57,851 bases of DNA. Origin: Rhodoferax sp. Its GTDB lineage: Bacteria; Pseudomonadota; Gammaproteobacteria; Burkholderiales; Burkholderiaceae_C. A program made the position numbers and the translations under genes. The DNA is taken from NCBI RefSeq assembly GCF_028715765.1, contig NZ_JAQURE010000020.1, positions 1-57,851 of the forward strand. Reading direction: 5' to 3'. Shown piece after piece: positions 16,681-25,572 of the stretch. Position 1 is the stretch's first letter. Every line of letters begins with the position of its first letter. Below the pieces are notes generated by a model. The model saw only the letters and a program-made list of their open reading frames with translations, had not been told where the DNA came from and ran no database searches.

Positions 16681-17561
16681 CGGGGTCTGTGGCATTGCCA
16701 ATTTCACCCATATTCAATGCCAGCCGCTCGATTGGCGACATCTTGGTGGCCAATGGTCGGCTCACCGAACAAGCTGCCGCACAGATTTTGGCGTATCAAC
16801 AAGCCCAAAATTTGCACTTTGGCGATGCGGCCATTGCGCTCAAACTGTTGACCAAAGATGACATTGACTTTGCCCTCAGTCAGCAATACGACTACGCCTA
16901 TTTGAATGCCACCAACACCAGCCTGAGCCCCGCCTTGCTGGCAGCCTACCAGCCATTTGGTGCCGTGAGCGAAAACCTGCGCGCGGTGCGCAGCCAACTC
17001 ACATTGCGCTGGCTTGGCAAACAGCCCCAACAGAATGTGTTGGCAGTGGTAAGCCCCAGCAAAAATGATGGGCGCAGCTTTGTGGCGGCTAATCTGGCCA
17101 TCGTGTTTGCCCAACAGGGGCATCGCACCTTGCTGATGGATGCTGATTTGCGCGCCGAACCGCATAAAAGTCAACAAAGCTTGTTCAAACTGGAACGCAG
17201 CTTGGGGCTCTCTGGCATATTGGCCAACCGTGCCGGGCTTGAAGCGGCTCAATTGGTGCCTGGTCTGCCGCATTTAGCGGTGCTGCCTGCGGGCGCGGTG
17301 CCGCCCAACCCGCAAGAATTATTGGGACGGCTGGCCTTTGGCAACTTACTTGAAGGTGCCAGCCAGCAATTTGACATCATCTTGATCGATACGCCCGCTG
17401 GGGGTGATTTTGCCGACGCAGAAATCATTGCCACCCGGGCAGGTCATGCGCTTTTGGTGTGCCGCAACAATCAAACCTTGCTGCCCGATGCCCTGCACTT
17501 GGCTAGCCGACTGCAAGGCGGCGGTGTGGAGCTGATTGGCTCGGTGCTCAATGATGCGTAA
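16677..17561 (+). CDS. epsG: EpsG-type BY-kinase-like ATPase partner of EpsF, with altered P-loop
   Basis: 294 aa, cytoplasmic. Residues about 15-75 are a small helical domain like the N-terminus of type II secretion ATPases (SIGDILVANGRLTEQAAAQIL). Residues about 98-294 are a MinD/BY-kinase fold with AVVSPSKNDGRSFVAANLAI, Walker A' LLMDADLR and Walker B IILIDTPAG. The P-loop reads S-K-N-D-G-R-S, so the invariant Walker lysine is replaced by arginine (R133). No tyrosine-rich tail is present. It may bind nucleotide poorly or act as a scaffold; I recall GRS in other EpsG proteins, which would make this a family trait. Overlaps xrtB by 11 bases. Confidence 0.85.
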   Translation: MTGSVALPISPIFNASRSIGDILVANGRLTEQAAAQILAYQQAQNLHFGDAAIALKLLTKDDIDFALSQQYDYAYLNATNTSLSPALLAAYQPFGAVSENLRAVRSQLTLRWLGKQPQQNVLAVVSPSKNDGRSFVAANLAIVFAQQGHRTLLMDADLRAEPHKSQQSLFKLERSLGLSGILANRAGLEAAQLVPGLPHLAVLPAGAVPPNPQELLGRLAFGNLLEGASQQFDIILIDTPAGGDFADAEIIATRAGHALLVCRNNQTLLPDALHLASRLQGGGVELIGSVLNDA

Positions 17562-18408
17562 AAACATCGTCACTTGGTTGCCGGTCATGCTTGGACTGGC
17601 GGTGCTTTATGTGCCCAGCCTGTATGACTTGTTCACGGGCATCTGGTCGAGTGACGAGCAAATGCATGGCCCCATTGTGCTGGGCATCAGCTTGTGGCTG
17701 CTGCAGCGCAACTGGGCCGCCATGGAAGCAGCGTCCCAAAGCCAGCCCACCAGTCTTTGGGGTTGGCCCATTTTCATCATGGGTCTGCTGCTGTATACCT
17801 TGGGACGGTCACAAGATATTTTGATGTTTGAAATAGGTTCTGTGATCTGGCTCTTGATTGGGCTGGCGCTGTTACTGCGCAGTTCTGCCGCCCTGAAAGT
17901 GCAGTGGTTTGCGCTTTTTTTCATGCTGTTCATGGTGCCGCTGCCCAGCGCTGTGGTGGATGCCGTGACCATGCCCATGAAAATGGCGGTGTCGTATGTG
18001 GCTGAGCACGTGCTGTTTTGGGCAGGTTACCCAATTGGGCGCAATGGGGTCATTTTGCAAATTGGCCAATACATGCTGCTGGTGGCCGATGCGTGCGCCG
18101 GTCTGCACACGCTGCTCACGCTGGAAGCACTAGGCTTGCTGTATTTGAATTTGGTGCGGCGTGACTCAGCCTTCAGAAACATTGGGCTGGCCATTTTGAT
18201 TGTGCCCATTTCATTTACCGCCAACGTGATTCGCGTGATGGCCTTGAGCCTGATCACTTACCACTGGGGGGATGCGGCTGGCCAAGGCTTTTTGCACGGT
18301 TTTGCGGGGATGGTGCTGTTTTTAAGTGCGTTGATGCTGATCATTGGGTTTGACACCGCGCTGCACACGTTTGAGCACTATCGGCAGCGAAACACACTGA
18401 ACAATTGA
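17551..18408 (+). CDS. xrtB: Exosortase B (XrtB, formerly EpsH)
   Basis: 285 aa membrane protein with about eight hydrophobic segments. The catalytic triad of exosortases is present: Cys182 in VADACAGLHTLLTLEALG, Arg228 in TANVIRVMAL and His249 in GFLHGFAGM. Exosortases cleave PEP-CTERM tails in the inner membrane, probably transferring the protein to another acceptor. The XrtB subtype is supported by the flanking epsG and epsI. Starts at ATG 17551 or 17554, inside the end of epsG; a TTG at 17536 is less likely. The PEP-CTERM gene at 11474 is the obvious local substrate. Confidence 0.92.
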   Translation: MMRKNIVTWLPVMLGLAVLYVPSLYDLFTGIWSSDEQMHGPIVLGISLWLLQRNWAAMEAASQSQPTSLWGWPIFIMGLLLYTLGRSQDILMFEIGSVIWLLIGLALLLRSSAALKVQWFALFFMLFMVPLPSAVVDAVTMPMKMAVSYVAEHVLFWAGYPIGRNGVILQIGQYMLLVADACAGLHTLLTLEALGLLYLNLVRRDSAFRNIGLAILIVPISFTANVIRVMALSLITYHWGDAAGQGFLHGFAGMVLFLSALMLIIGFDTALHTFEHYRQRNTLNN

Positions 18409-18418
18409 TAAACAAATT

Positions 18419-18460
18419 GGCCTCTATCGCTAGATAAATAAGCGTAAGCAGCTATGAATT
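18419..18460 (+). repeat. Dispersed palindromic element, copy 3 (xrtB-epsI spacer)
   Basis: GGCCTCTATCGCTAGATAAA followed by TAAGCGTAAGCAGCTATGAA matches the copies at 14343 and 51561. It fills the spacer between xrtB and epsI and ends about 17 bases before the GTG start of epsI, so its RNA hairpin could affect epsI translation. Confidence 0.65.
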
Positions 18461-18476
18461 TAAACTGAATTTTTTT

Positions 18477-19166
18477 GTGATCTCCACAACCAAAACCCTC
18501 ATTCTGCTTGTTTTAATGCTGCTGTCTGCAGCACTTGGAACGGTCTTGAAGCCACGCATCAGTCTGGCTGATGAGCGCCCCCCCATCAACCTTGAGACCA
18601 TGGTACCCAAGACGTTTGATGAATGGCGTGAAGAAGCCAACATGCTTGCCCAAGTCGTCAATCCGCATCAGAAAAGCATGCTGGACAAGATTTACAGCCA
18701 AACATTGAGCCGTACTTATGTCAATAAGCAGGGCTACCGCATCATGCTGTCGATTGCCTATGGCAAAAACCAGAGCGATGCGCTGCAACTGCACAAGCCA
18801 GAGGTGTGTTACCCGGCGCAAGGATTCAAACTTCTATCCAGAAAAAATACCATCATTGAACTGCCAAGTCACCTCATTCAGGCCACACGGCTTGAGACCT
18901 CGCTGGGTGCCCGCCATGAGCCGGTCACTTACTGGACAGTTGTGGGTGACTATTCAGTCAAGTCCAGCATCAGCAAAAAACTGGTTGAAATAAATTACGC
19001 CATCCAAGACAAGGTTCCAGACGGGATGCTTTTTAGGATTTCATCCATCGACAAAGATACTTTGACCGCTTACGCCATACAAGAACAGTTTGCCAAAGAC
19101 ATTGCTGATGTGATTGATGACAATATTCGCACTCGATTTATGGGTGGCAAATCCAAAAAAATATGA
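18477..19166 (+). CDS. epsI: EpsI family exosortase-associated protein
   Basis: 229 aa. An N-terminal membrane or signal segment (TLILLVLMLLSAALGTVL) is followed by a periplasmic domain with KTFDEWREE, DGYR-like KQGYRIMLSIAYGKNQSDALQLHKPEVCYPAQGF (given in two parts: KQGYRIMLSIAYG and HKPEVCYPAQGF) and a conserved Cys in EVCYPAQG. EpsI occurs beside or fused to exosortases and is thought to help in cleavage or transfer. The start is a GTG with no visible Shine-Dalgarno, right after a repeat copy, so translation may be weak. No ATG start lies upstream in frame before a stop. Confidence 0.88.
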   Translation: MISTTKTLILLVLMLLSAALGTVLKPRISLADERPPINLETMVPKTFDEWREEANMLAQVVNPHQKSMLDKIYSQTLSRTYVNKQGYRIMLSIAYGKNQSDALQLHKPEVCYPAQGFKLLSRKNTIIELPSHLIQATRLETSLGARHEPVTYWTVVGDYSVKSSISKKLVEINYAIQDKVPDGMLFRISSIDKDTLTAYAIQEQFAKDIADVIDDNIRTRFMGGKSKKI

Positions 19167-19212
19167 ACTATATCTGCATGTATTGGTATCAATTGAAAAG
19201 TATTTCACGCCA

Positions 19213-20454
19213 ATGAAAAAGTTTTATTTATCTGGTCAAAACAACTTTGGTAATCGGGGTTGCGAAGCGCTGGTGCGCTCAACACTTCAGTTATTAAAGG
19301 CAGAGTTTGGCGATGTCACAGTGTTGGTGCCTAGTTACAGACCAGATTTGGATATGAAGCAATGGCCAGATGCCGTCAACGCCGGTTGTAAATTTGTTCG
19401 TGCAATGCCTTACCCAACTTCATTGAAGGTATGGGGGAAAATAAGAAAATATTACCCTGGTATTAAAAATAACTACATTCCGGATTTTTTAATTCCGACA
19501 GATATAGAGAATGACATTCGTTCATGCGATGCGCTTTTGATGATTGGTGGCGACAACATCACCCTTGACTACGGCTTGGAATCTTTGATTTGGCACATTC
19601 GCTTCGCTCAGCATGCGCAACGCTTAGACAAAAAAGTCATGGTATGGGGTGCCTCGATTGGCCCATTTCCCGAAGAGCCAGCCGTTGAGAAATTCGTTGC
19701 GGATTTTTTACGGTCAGCTGTCAGTGTCACAGTCCGTGAGACGATCTCTGAACACTATCTGAAAACAATAGACATTACAGAAAATGTTGCACTGGTTGCA
19801 GATGGGGCTTTCGTCATGAGGCCAGAACCGGTCGACACATCCTCGTTTTGGCCGTTTCCAGAAAATACGCCAGTGCTTGGATTCAACATTAGTCCATTGA
19901 TTCAAAAATTCAGACCACCTGGTGAGGCTAAGGAAGTTTTACAAAGGGAAGTTGCTGATTTCATTCAACATACGCTCGAAACTTCAAATATTTCTGTGCT
20001 ATTTATTCCTCATGTTGATCCTCTGGATGGAATAGCCAACAATAGCGACACGTTCTATATGCGTGAGATATTTATCATGTGCAAAGGCTATGAAAACAGG
20101 ATAAGTATGGCACCCAGTACGCTTAATGCTGCTCAGTTGAAATTTCTGCTATCACAATGCACTTACTTCATGGGTGCACGAACGCACGCCACCATAGCGG
20201 CATTAGGCTCCCTGGTACCCACAATTTCAATTGCCTACAGCATGAAGGCCAAAGGATTAAACAGAGATATTTTTGGTAACGAAGATTGTGTACTTGAAAC
20301 ACCAAAAGTCTGCACAAGCAATCTTAAAAAGTATTTAAGTTATTTGGTTTATAACCATAAATATATCATCAGCATACTGAATGAAAAAATACCTTTATGT
20401 CGTGAGAAAACTTCTACTTCCGCTAGACTCTTGGCTAGAGCTCTCATAAAATAG
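19213..20454 (+). CDS. Polysaccharide pyruvyl transferase family protein
   Basis: 413 aa from the ATG at 19213 (MKKFYLSGQNNFGNRGCEAL). The opening GQNNFGNRGCEALVRSTL, the central LLMIGGDNITLDYG and the late FMGARTHATIAALGSLVPT are the three hallmark blocks of the pyruvyl transferase (CsaB/WcaK) fold. These enzymes add ketal pyruvate from PEP to sugars, giving acidic polymers, although some members have other roles. The base composition turns noticeably AT-rich here compared with epsL to epsI, suggesting separate acquisition. A longer in-frame start at 19114 would overlap epsI by 53 bases and is disfavoured. Confidence 0.85.
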   Translation: MKKFYLSGQNNFGNRGCEALVRSTLQLLKAEFGDVTVLVPSYRPDLDMKQWPDAVNAGCKFVRAMPYPTSLKVWGKIRKYYPGIKNNYIPDFLIPTDIENDIRSCDALLMIGGDNITLDYGLESLIWHIRFAQHAQRLDKKVMVWGASIGPFPEEPAVEKFVADFLRSAVSVTVRETISEHYLKTIDITENVALVADGAFVMRPEPVDTSSFWPFPENTPVLGFNISPLIQKFRPPGEAKEVLQREVADFIQHTLETSNISVLFIPHVDPLDGIANNSDTFYMREIFIMCKGYENRISMAPSTLNAAQLKFLLSQCTYFMGARTHATIAALGSLVPTISIAYSMKAKGLNRDIFGNEDCVLETPKVCTSNLKKYLSYLVYNHKYIISILNEKIPLCREKTSTSARLLARALIK

Positions 20455-20474
20455 TGCCATAAAAACGTTTTTAA

Positions 20475-21515
20475 ATGAAAATTAAAGAATATTTTCGGCA
20501 TAAACTTCAGACATGCCATGAGTGTTATGCATGTTATGTTTCTTTTAAATACAGAATTCAATGCTTGCTCAGTCTCAGGTATTTTTTTTATGATCTTAGG
20601 ATTGTTAAGAAAAGCATGTTTTGGGGTAAAAATGAGCAAATGGAGCTTGCGCAACTCCGGGCTAAATTACTTTTTTATTATCATAAAATAGAAAAAGGCC
20701 TTTGCATGCCAGGACAGCATCGTCTATTTGCACTTGAAGTTGTTCCGCAAATCATCCACATGATGAACAGCTGGAAAAAATCAAACTTCAGTGTGAATGA
20801 TCCCATTTACCAAGGTGCACTGAACAGTTTGCAGGCGTATTTAACTCATCTTGAAAATCAAAAACTGGATCCTGAAAACAAGATTCTCCCAACCGTCTAT
20901 TCATTTTTAAGCAACCAATGCTACTTTGGGGATACTGCTGACACGCCCATGTTGATTGAAAAAGAACAATTGATCAACTCTGTATCATTTTCAAGCTTGC
21001 ATCACATGTACTTGGCACGACGCAGTGTTAGAAATTTTGAAAGCAAGCCGGTTTCACAAGAAATTTTGCGGCATGCTGTTGCGGCTGCGCAGCTAAGTCC
21101 GTCAGCTTGTAATCGACAGCCCTGCAAAGTTGTCGCGGTGAGTGACGAATCCTTGCGTGCATCGTTGCTTGCTCATCAAAACGGCAATACAGGCTTTGGT
21201 CATATGGCTCCTTTGCTATTGGTTGTGACAGCAAATGCTGATCATTTTTTTGGTGCCATTGAGAGAAACCAGCCTTATATTGATGGTGGACTGTTCGCCA
21301 TGTCACTTCTTTATGCCCTTGAAGTCCATGGCTTGGCCACATGCTGCCTGAACTGGTGTGTCACACCTAAAACTGATTCTGTAGTGCATCAGCTTCTGAA
21401 CCTACCAAAGTCTCACAAAATTATCATGTTCATTGCGGTGGGCTACCCTCATCAGCAAACTAAGGTTCCACGGTCTCATCGCAAGGCTTTGATTGATGTA
21501 CTGTCTTTTAAATAA
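20475..21515 (+). CDS. Nitroreductase-fold protein in the EPS locus
   Basis: 346 aa. The C-terminal 190 residues show the FMN nitroreductase fold: YLARRSVRNFESKPVSQEIL, AAQLSPSACNRQPCKVVAVS and GGLFAMSLLYALEVHGLATC followed by LPKSHKIIMFIAVGYP. The first 150 residues are helical and basic and resemble nothing I can name; LLFYYHKIEKGLCMP is the most distinctive stretch. Proteins of this type occur beside pyruvyl transferases in surface-polysaccharide loci, where the substrate is unknown. Located 20 bases after the pyruvyl transferase, so likely cotranscribed. Flavin binding is inferred from family. Confidence 0.75.
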   Translation: MKIKEYFRHKLQTCHECYACYVSFKYRIQCLLSLRYFFYDLRIVKKSMFWGKNEQMELAQLRAKLLFYYHKIEKGLCMPGQHRLFALEVVPQIIHMMNSWKKSNFSVNDPIYQGALNSLQAYLTHLENQKLDPENKILPTVYSFLSNQCYFGDTADTPMLIEKEQLINSVSFSSLHHMYLARRSVRNFESKPVSQEILRHAVAAAQLSPSACNRQPCKVVAVSDESLRASLLAHQNGNTGFGHMAPLLLVVTANADHFFGAIERNQPYIDGGLFAMSLLYALEVHGLATCCLNWCVTPKTDSVVHQLLNLPKSHKIIMFIAVGYPHQQTKVPRSHRKALIDVLSFK

Positions 21516-21539
21516 ATCGGGGGCAGCATTTTTCAAAAA

Positions 21540-23021
21540 ATGAATGCCTCCAGGCTGAATTCTTTTTCAGTTTTAATGTCCTTGACGACGCTGGTTGTTG
21601 CTGCAGCTGCGGGAGTTGGCATTGGCTTTGGCTTTTACTTAGCCATTGCACCTTTGGTTTTGCTGGTACCCGCTTTTTATTTGGTGAAATATCCACAGAT
21701 CGGGCTGGTTGCCTTTGCAGGGCTGACACTCTTGGTAGCTGGATCACTTAAGTATTTTTTCGGTCTGGGTCAATTTCAGTGGGTTATTTCCGGGCTGGGC
21801 GTGGCCTTGCTTGCCTACACAGTTTTACAACGTGCATACGCATCACCGTCAATCCCTTCAAGTGACACGGGGCTCCTTGCATGGATGGGGCTGTGGTGGT
21901 TAATTTTGATTTTTAGTTCTGCTGCCAACAGCTTACCCATACTTGATTGGCTGGTGGGCGTGCGAATTTACTTACCCGTGTTTGGCATCTTTGCCTATAT
22001 TGCCTATTGCAACCCTAACGAGCGACTTCTCAAAGGGATTTTGATTTTTATGCTTGCCATTGCAAGCGTGCAATGGGCGTTCTGTCTCTACCAAAAACTC
22101 TACATCGTGCCATCCAGGCTAGCAGGGCACTATCCTGGCTCTGCGTGGGACAGCATTGTGGGTACTTTTGGTGGCGACAAGTTTGGTGGCGGCGAAAGCG
22201 GCTCTTTAGGAATCTACTTATCGCTTATGACCACCTTGGCTATCGCCCTACATAAGCAAGCCCAACTTAAGACGCTCTGGTTTTTAATCATTTTTGTCTC
22301 GAGCTTTGCCGCCATGGCCATGGTTGAGTCAAAAGTCATTGCCTTGATGATTCCCGCAGGGTTCTTTCTGGTCTATCGCGACTACGCATTCAAAAAACCG
22401 GTCGTCTTCATTGCTGGATCACTGGCTATTGCCATGTTGATGTGTGGCTTGCTGGTCGCCTACTATTTCTTGTACTGGCAAACCGACAATAACAAAGGGA
22501 TGTTTGATGCATTGTTCAATCAATTTGCTTACAGCTTTAATCCCCAGTTTCAAGCGTCCACAACCAACTTGGGGCGTGTCAAATCGCTGCTCTTTTGGTG
22601 GAATCATCACAGCGTGTTAGACAACCCATTGACTTTGCTATTTGGACATGGTCTGGCTAGCGCAGTGAGCTCAAGTTCTGTCATTGGTGAAGGCGTTGCG
22701 GTGCGTGCGCAAGCTGTCATGCTTGATGTCACAGGCATTTCAAAATTGCTTTGGGAGTCAGGTGTAGTCGGCAGTCTCACTTTCGTAACCGTATTTGTAT
22801 TGGGTTTCTTTCGTGCCCGGTCGCTCAAAGTAAACCCAGCTGTGCCAGCATGGCATCGGGCAGCCATGTCCGGTGTCGAAGCTGCCCTAGCCATCATGCC
22901 ATTGGCCATTTTTTATGAGGTGACCATTGTCAGCAGCCCGCCCATGCAGTTTGCAGCCATGTTCTATTTGGGATATGTGGCTTACTGGTGGCGCAAAACA
23001 CAAAGCAAAAGCAGTGGCTAA
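21540..23021 (+). CDS. O-antigen polymerase/ligase-like integral membrane protein
   Basis: 493 aa with about eleven to twelve hydrophobic segments. The large loop between about residues 310 and 400 contains NLGRVKSLLFWWNHHSVLDN and LLFGHGLASAVSSSSVIGEG, typical of the Wzy_C (O-antigen ligase/polymerase) superfamily, whose active loop is periplasmic. In this context it most likely polymerises repeat units flipped by the next gene product. Ligase and polymerase cannot be separated by sequence. The gene end overlaps the flippase start by 8 bases. Confidence 0.8.
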   Translation: MNASRLNSFSVLMSLTTLVVAAAAGVGIGFGFYLAIAPLVLLVPAFYLVKYPQIGLVAFAGLTLLVAGSLKYFFGLGQFQWVISGLGVALLAYTVLQRAYASPSIPSSDTGLLAWMGLWWLILIFSSAANSLPILDWLVGVRIYLPVFGIFAYIAYCNPNERLLKGILIFMLAIASVQWAFCLYQKLYIVPSRLAGHYPGSAWDSIVGTFGGDKFGGGESGSLGIYLSLMTTLAIALHKQAQLKTLWFLIIFVSSFAAMAMVESKVIALMIPAGFFLVYRDYAFKKPVVFIAGSLAIAMLMCGLLVAYYFLYWQTDNNKGMFDALFNQFAYSFNPQFQASTTNLGRVKSLLFWWNHHSVLDNPLTLLFGHGLASAVSSSSVIGEGVAVRAQAVMLDVTGISKLLWESGVVGSLTFVTVFVLGFFRARSLKVNPAVPAWHRAAMSGVEAALAIMPLAIFYEVTIVSSPPMQFAAMFYLGYVAYWWRKTQSKSSG

Positions 23022-24540
23022 TCATTACGGCAAGTCTGCCGTCAAAACATCCCTGTTCCATTTTCTATGGGGTAAAGCGCTCAATGCAATGGTTAGCCTG
23101 ACGACCCTCGTCGTTTTGGCGCGTTGGCTGTCGCCAGCAGACTATGGTGTTTACATCGCCTTTTTGGCGCTACAAGCAACCTTGCTTGCTGTCTCTAACT
23201 TGGGTATAGATACAACCGCCGAGCGATTTATGCCAGAACTACGCATGCGGCACTCCGATTCAGACTTACTTGGTTTTGTGGCCACCGTCTTGTTTGCACG
23301 CATTGCAACGCTGTTTTTGCTAGTGGGCACGGGTTGGGTATTCGCTGAAAACATAACCGCGCTCGTTGGATTGAGTCCACAGAGCGAGTTGTTCAAACTA
23401 TGGCTCTGTGTGGTGTCACTGACGGGGTTGCTGGCTTTTGCCGTCGTTCTTTTGGAAGCCATGCTTCACCAAAGGCAGGCGCAGATCAGTATGAGTGTGT
23501 ATGTGGTCATCAAGTTACTGTTGTTACTGTTGTTACTGGCTGGCTGGCAGGTGACTGAAGTCAATACCCATCTTGTCATCCAAATTGAACTGATGGCCAC
23601 GGGTGCTGCAGCATTCATGAGCGTGGTGTTGCTGCTAAGTCATTTTTCGCGTGTAGGACTTCACAGCGGTTGGACTATCGTCAAGACCCATCGCCATCGC
23701 CTGCAACGCTTTGCACTCTTCAACTACGTCGCACAAGTGGTGTTTCAACTCTTCAACGCAGAGGCCATGAAATTGCTGGTCACACGCTTGTCCGGTGTTT
23801 TGCAGTCTGCCGTTTACGGGTTCACCTACAGCCTTGCCGATACGGTACAGCGCTATCTCCCCGCTGTGCTCCTACTTCGTCTGATCAAACCAGTATTTGT
23901 AAGTCAATACGTCAAAACAGGTGACTTTGGACAACTCAATGCAATGGCACGGCTCATTTTGAAATTGAATTTGCTGGTACTCACTCCAGGCATAGCGCTT
24001 GCGGCCGTCTATGGCAGCGACATACTCGGCTGGATCTCTGGTGGGAAATATGCAGAAGGCCACTGGTTATTTGTTGGCATTTTGAGCCTACTCGTGTTGA
24101 CCAGTCACCAGTTAGTGTTGTCACTCTTGGCGGGCACATTGGAAAAAAATACCATGCAACTCTATGCAGGACTTGTTTCCACCATTGCATTCCCCTGTGC
24201 GCTGTGGTTGGTTCCTCATTGGGGACCGCTGGGAGCAGTTGCTGCATCAGCAATTGGTGGTTTAACTTACAACCTATTTGCATCTTATTATTTGCGCCGC
24301 AAAGGCTTCGCATATCAACCTGACACGCATGGCATAGCTATTTTTTTACTTGCTGGCGTTGTCATGTATGCCATATTGATAATTATTAATAAATTACAAA
24401 ATGGGGCACTTAATTTTGTCGCAGGAATCATTATAGCCACATTTACTTATTGCTTAATCATAAAATCACGTGATGCATTTTCAAATACCGAAAGAAATTT
24501 AATAAATTCTTTGCTTCCGAGAAAAATATTTTTTTTATGA
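23014..24540 (+). CDS. Polysaccharide flippase (MATE/MOP, Wzx-like)
   Basis: 508 aa from a GTG at 23014 that overlaps the previous stop by 8 bases; the annotated longer ATG frame would overlap by 95 bases. Twelve to fourteen hydrophobic segments and the N-terminal block LWGKALNAMVSLTTLVVLAR with WLSPADYGVYIAFLAL are typical of MOP flippases. It moves lipid-linked repeat units across the inner membrane. A leucine-rich run at 23514-23545 comes from a short in-frame tandem repeat. The C-terminal third is AT-rich. Translation is coupled to the following glycosyltransferase by ATGA. Confidence 0.85.
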   Translation: MANHYGKSAVKTSLFHFLWGKALNAMVSLTTLVVLARWLSPADYGVYIAFLALQATLLAVSNLGIDTTAERFMPELRMRHSDSDLLGFVATVLFARIATLFLLVGTGWVFAENITALVGLSPQSELFKLWLCVVSLTGLLAFAVVLLEAMLHQRQAQISMSVYVVIKLLLLLLLLAGWQVTEVNTHLVIQIELMATGAAAFMSVVLLLSHFSRVGLHSGWTIVKTHRHRLQRFALFNYVAQVVFQLFNAEAMKLLVTRLSGVLQSAVYGFTYSLADTVQRYLPAVLLLRLIKPVFVSQYVKTGDFGQLNAMARLILKLNLLVLTPGIALAAVYGSDILGWISGGKYAEGHWLFVGILSLLVLTSHQLVLSLLAGTLEKNTMQLYAGLVSTIAFPCALWLVPHWGPLGAVAASAIGGLTYNLFASYYLRRKGFAYQPDTHGIAIFLLAGVVMYAILIIINKLQNGALNFVAGIIIATFTYCLIIKSRDAFSNTERNLINSLLPRKIFFL

Positions 24541-25559
24541 AACAGCAATCTATCATTAAAATAAGTCTAATTATAAAAGCGCTGAATGAAGAAAAAAATA
24601 TCGCGTCTACTATTCAAAGTGCAATCGACGCCCTGCAAGGTTTCAGTAGTGAAATCATATTGGCGGATTCATACTCGACAGATCGCACAGTAGAAATTGC
24701 ATCACAATATAACATTCGCATTGTTCAAATCACACATCCCAATGAAAGATGCTGTGGTGTTGGAGGGCAACTTGGTTATCAATATGCAACAGGTGAGTTT
24801 GTATGGCTGATAGATGGAGACATGACTATCGAGAAGAGTTTTCTTGCGCATGCACTGAAATTTCTTGATGATCATCCTAAAACTGCAGGGGTCGGTGGGC
24901 GAGTCGTTGAACGCAACTTGGAAAGTCTTGAGTTTCGTTCACGCGTTCAAAGAGCCCCCAAAGATTTACTACCCGGTCTAGTAGATCGACTAGATGGTGG
25001 TGGCGTTTACCGCCGTACAGCCATCGACGGACTCGGTTATTTCACCAATCGGAATCTCCACGCATATGAAGAATATGAACTTGCTGTTCGACTTCGGAGT
25101 CATGATTGGGAGCTTTACAGAATCGACAAGGTTGCCGTGTCTCACTTCGGCCATCAAACTGAAGCCTATCAACTGCTGCTCAAAAGATGGCAAAGCGGAT
25201 ATGTGCTGGGAATTGGTGAATTATTTAAAAGCGCAATAGGGAAAAATTATTTAACGCTTTTGATCAAAGAAGTACGAGAAATCAGAGTCTACGCAGTAGT
25301 TGCAATAGGCTGGACTGTGCTTGGGATAATATTAGTTTTTGGATTGATATACAAACACGCCATTTCAAGTTATATCCTTTATTTCCTGATAACGCCTTTT
25401 CTGGGCATGATTATCAAAAAGAAATCAATTTCAACTGGAATTTATTCTGTAGTATCTTGGCATGCGTATGCACTCGGCTTGATTGGCGGACTACTAAAAA
25501 AACAAACATCACCACATTTAACAATATCCAGCATCGAAATAAATAATAAAATTAATTGA
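24537..25559 (+). CDS. Family 2 glycosyltransferase
   Basis: 340 aa. GT-A fold: LIIKALNEEKNIASTIQSAI at the nucleotide-sugar site, IILADSYSTDRTVEIA, and WLIDGDMTIEKSFL with the DxD-type motif DGD. Two or three C-terminal membrane segments (VYAVVAIGWTVLGIILVFGL and following) anchor it in the inner membrane. Inverting transfer to a lipid-linked acceptor is expected. ATGA overlap with the flippase gene at 24537-24540. Strongly AT-rich, so likely transferred with the block. Sugar specificity is unknown. Confidence 0.88.
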   Translation: MKQQSIIKISLIIKALNEEKNIASTIQSAIDALQGFSSEIILADSYSTDRTVEIASQYNIRIVQITHPNERCCGVGGQLGYQYATGEFVWLIDGDMTIEKSFLAHALKFLDDHPKTAGVGGRVVERNLESLEFRSRVQRAPKDLLPGLVDRLDGGGVYRRTAIDGLGYFTNRNLHAYEEYELAVRLRSHDWELYRIDKVAVSHFGHQTEAYQLLLKRWQSGYVLGIGELFKSAIGKNYLTLLIKEVREIRVYAVVAIGWTVLGIILVFGLIYKHAISSYILYFLITPFLGMIIKKKSISTGIYSVVSWHAYALGLIGGLLKKQTSPHLTISSIEINNKIN

Positions 25560-25572
25560 TATATTTAAATCT

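Noticed and set aside
23514..23545. Tandem repeat TTACTGTTG-like in the flippase gene as a phase-variation tract
   Set aside because: The 9-bp unit keeps the reading frame and only lengthens a leucine run in a membrane helix.
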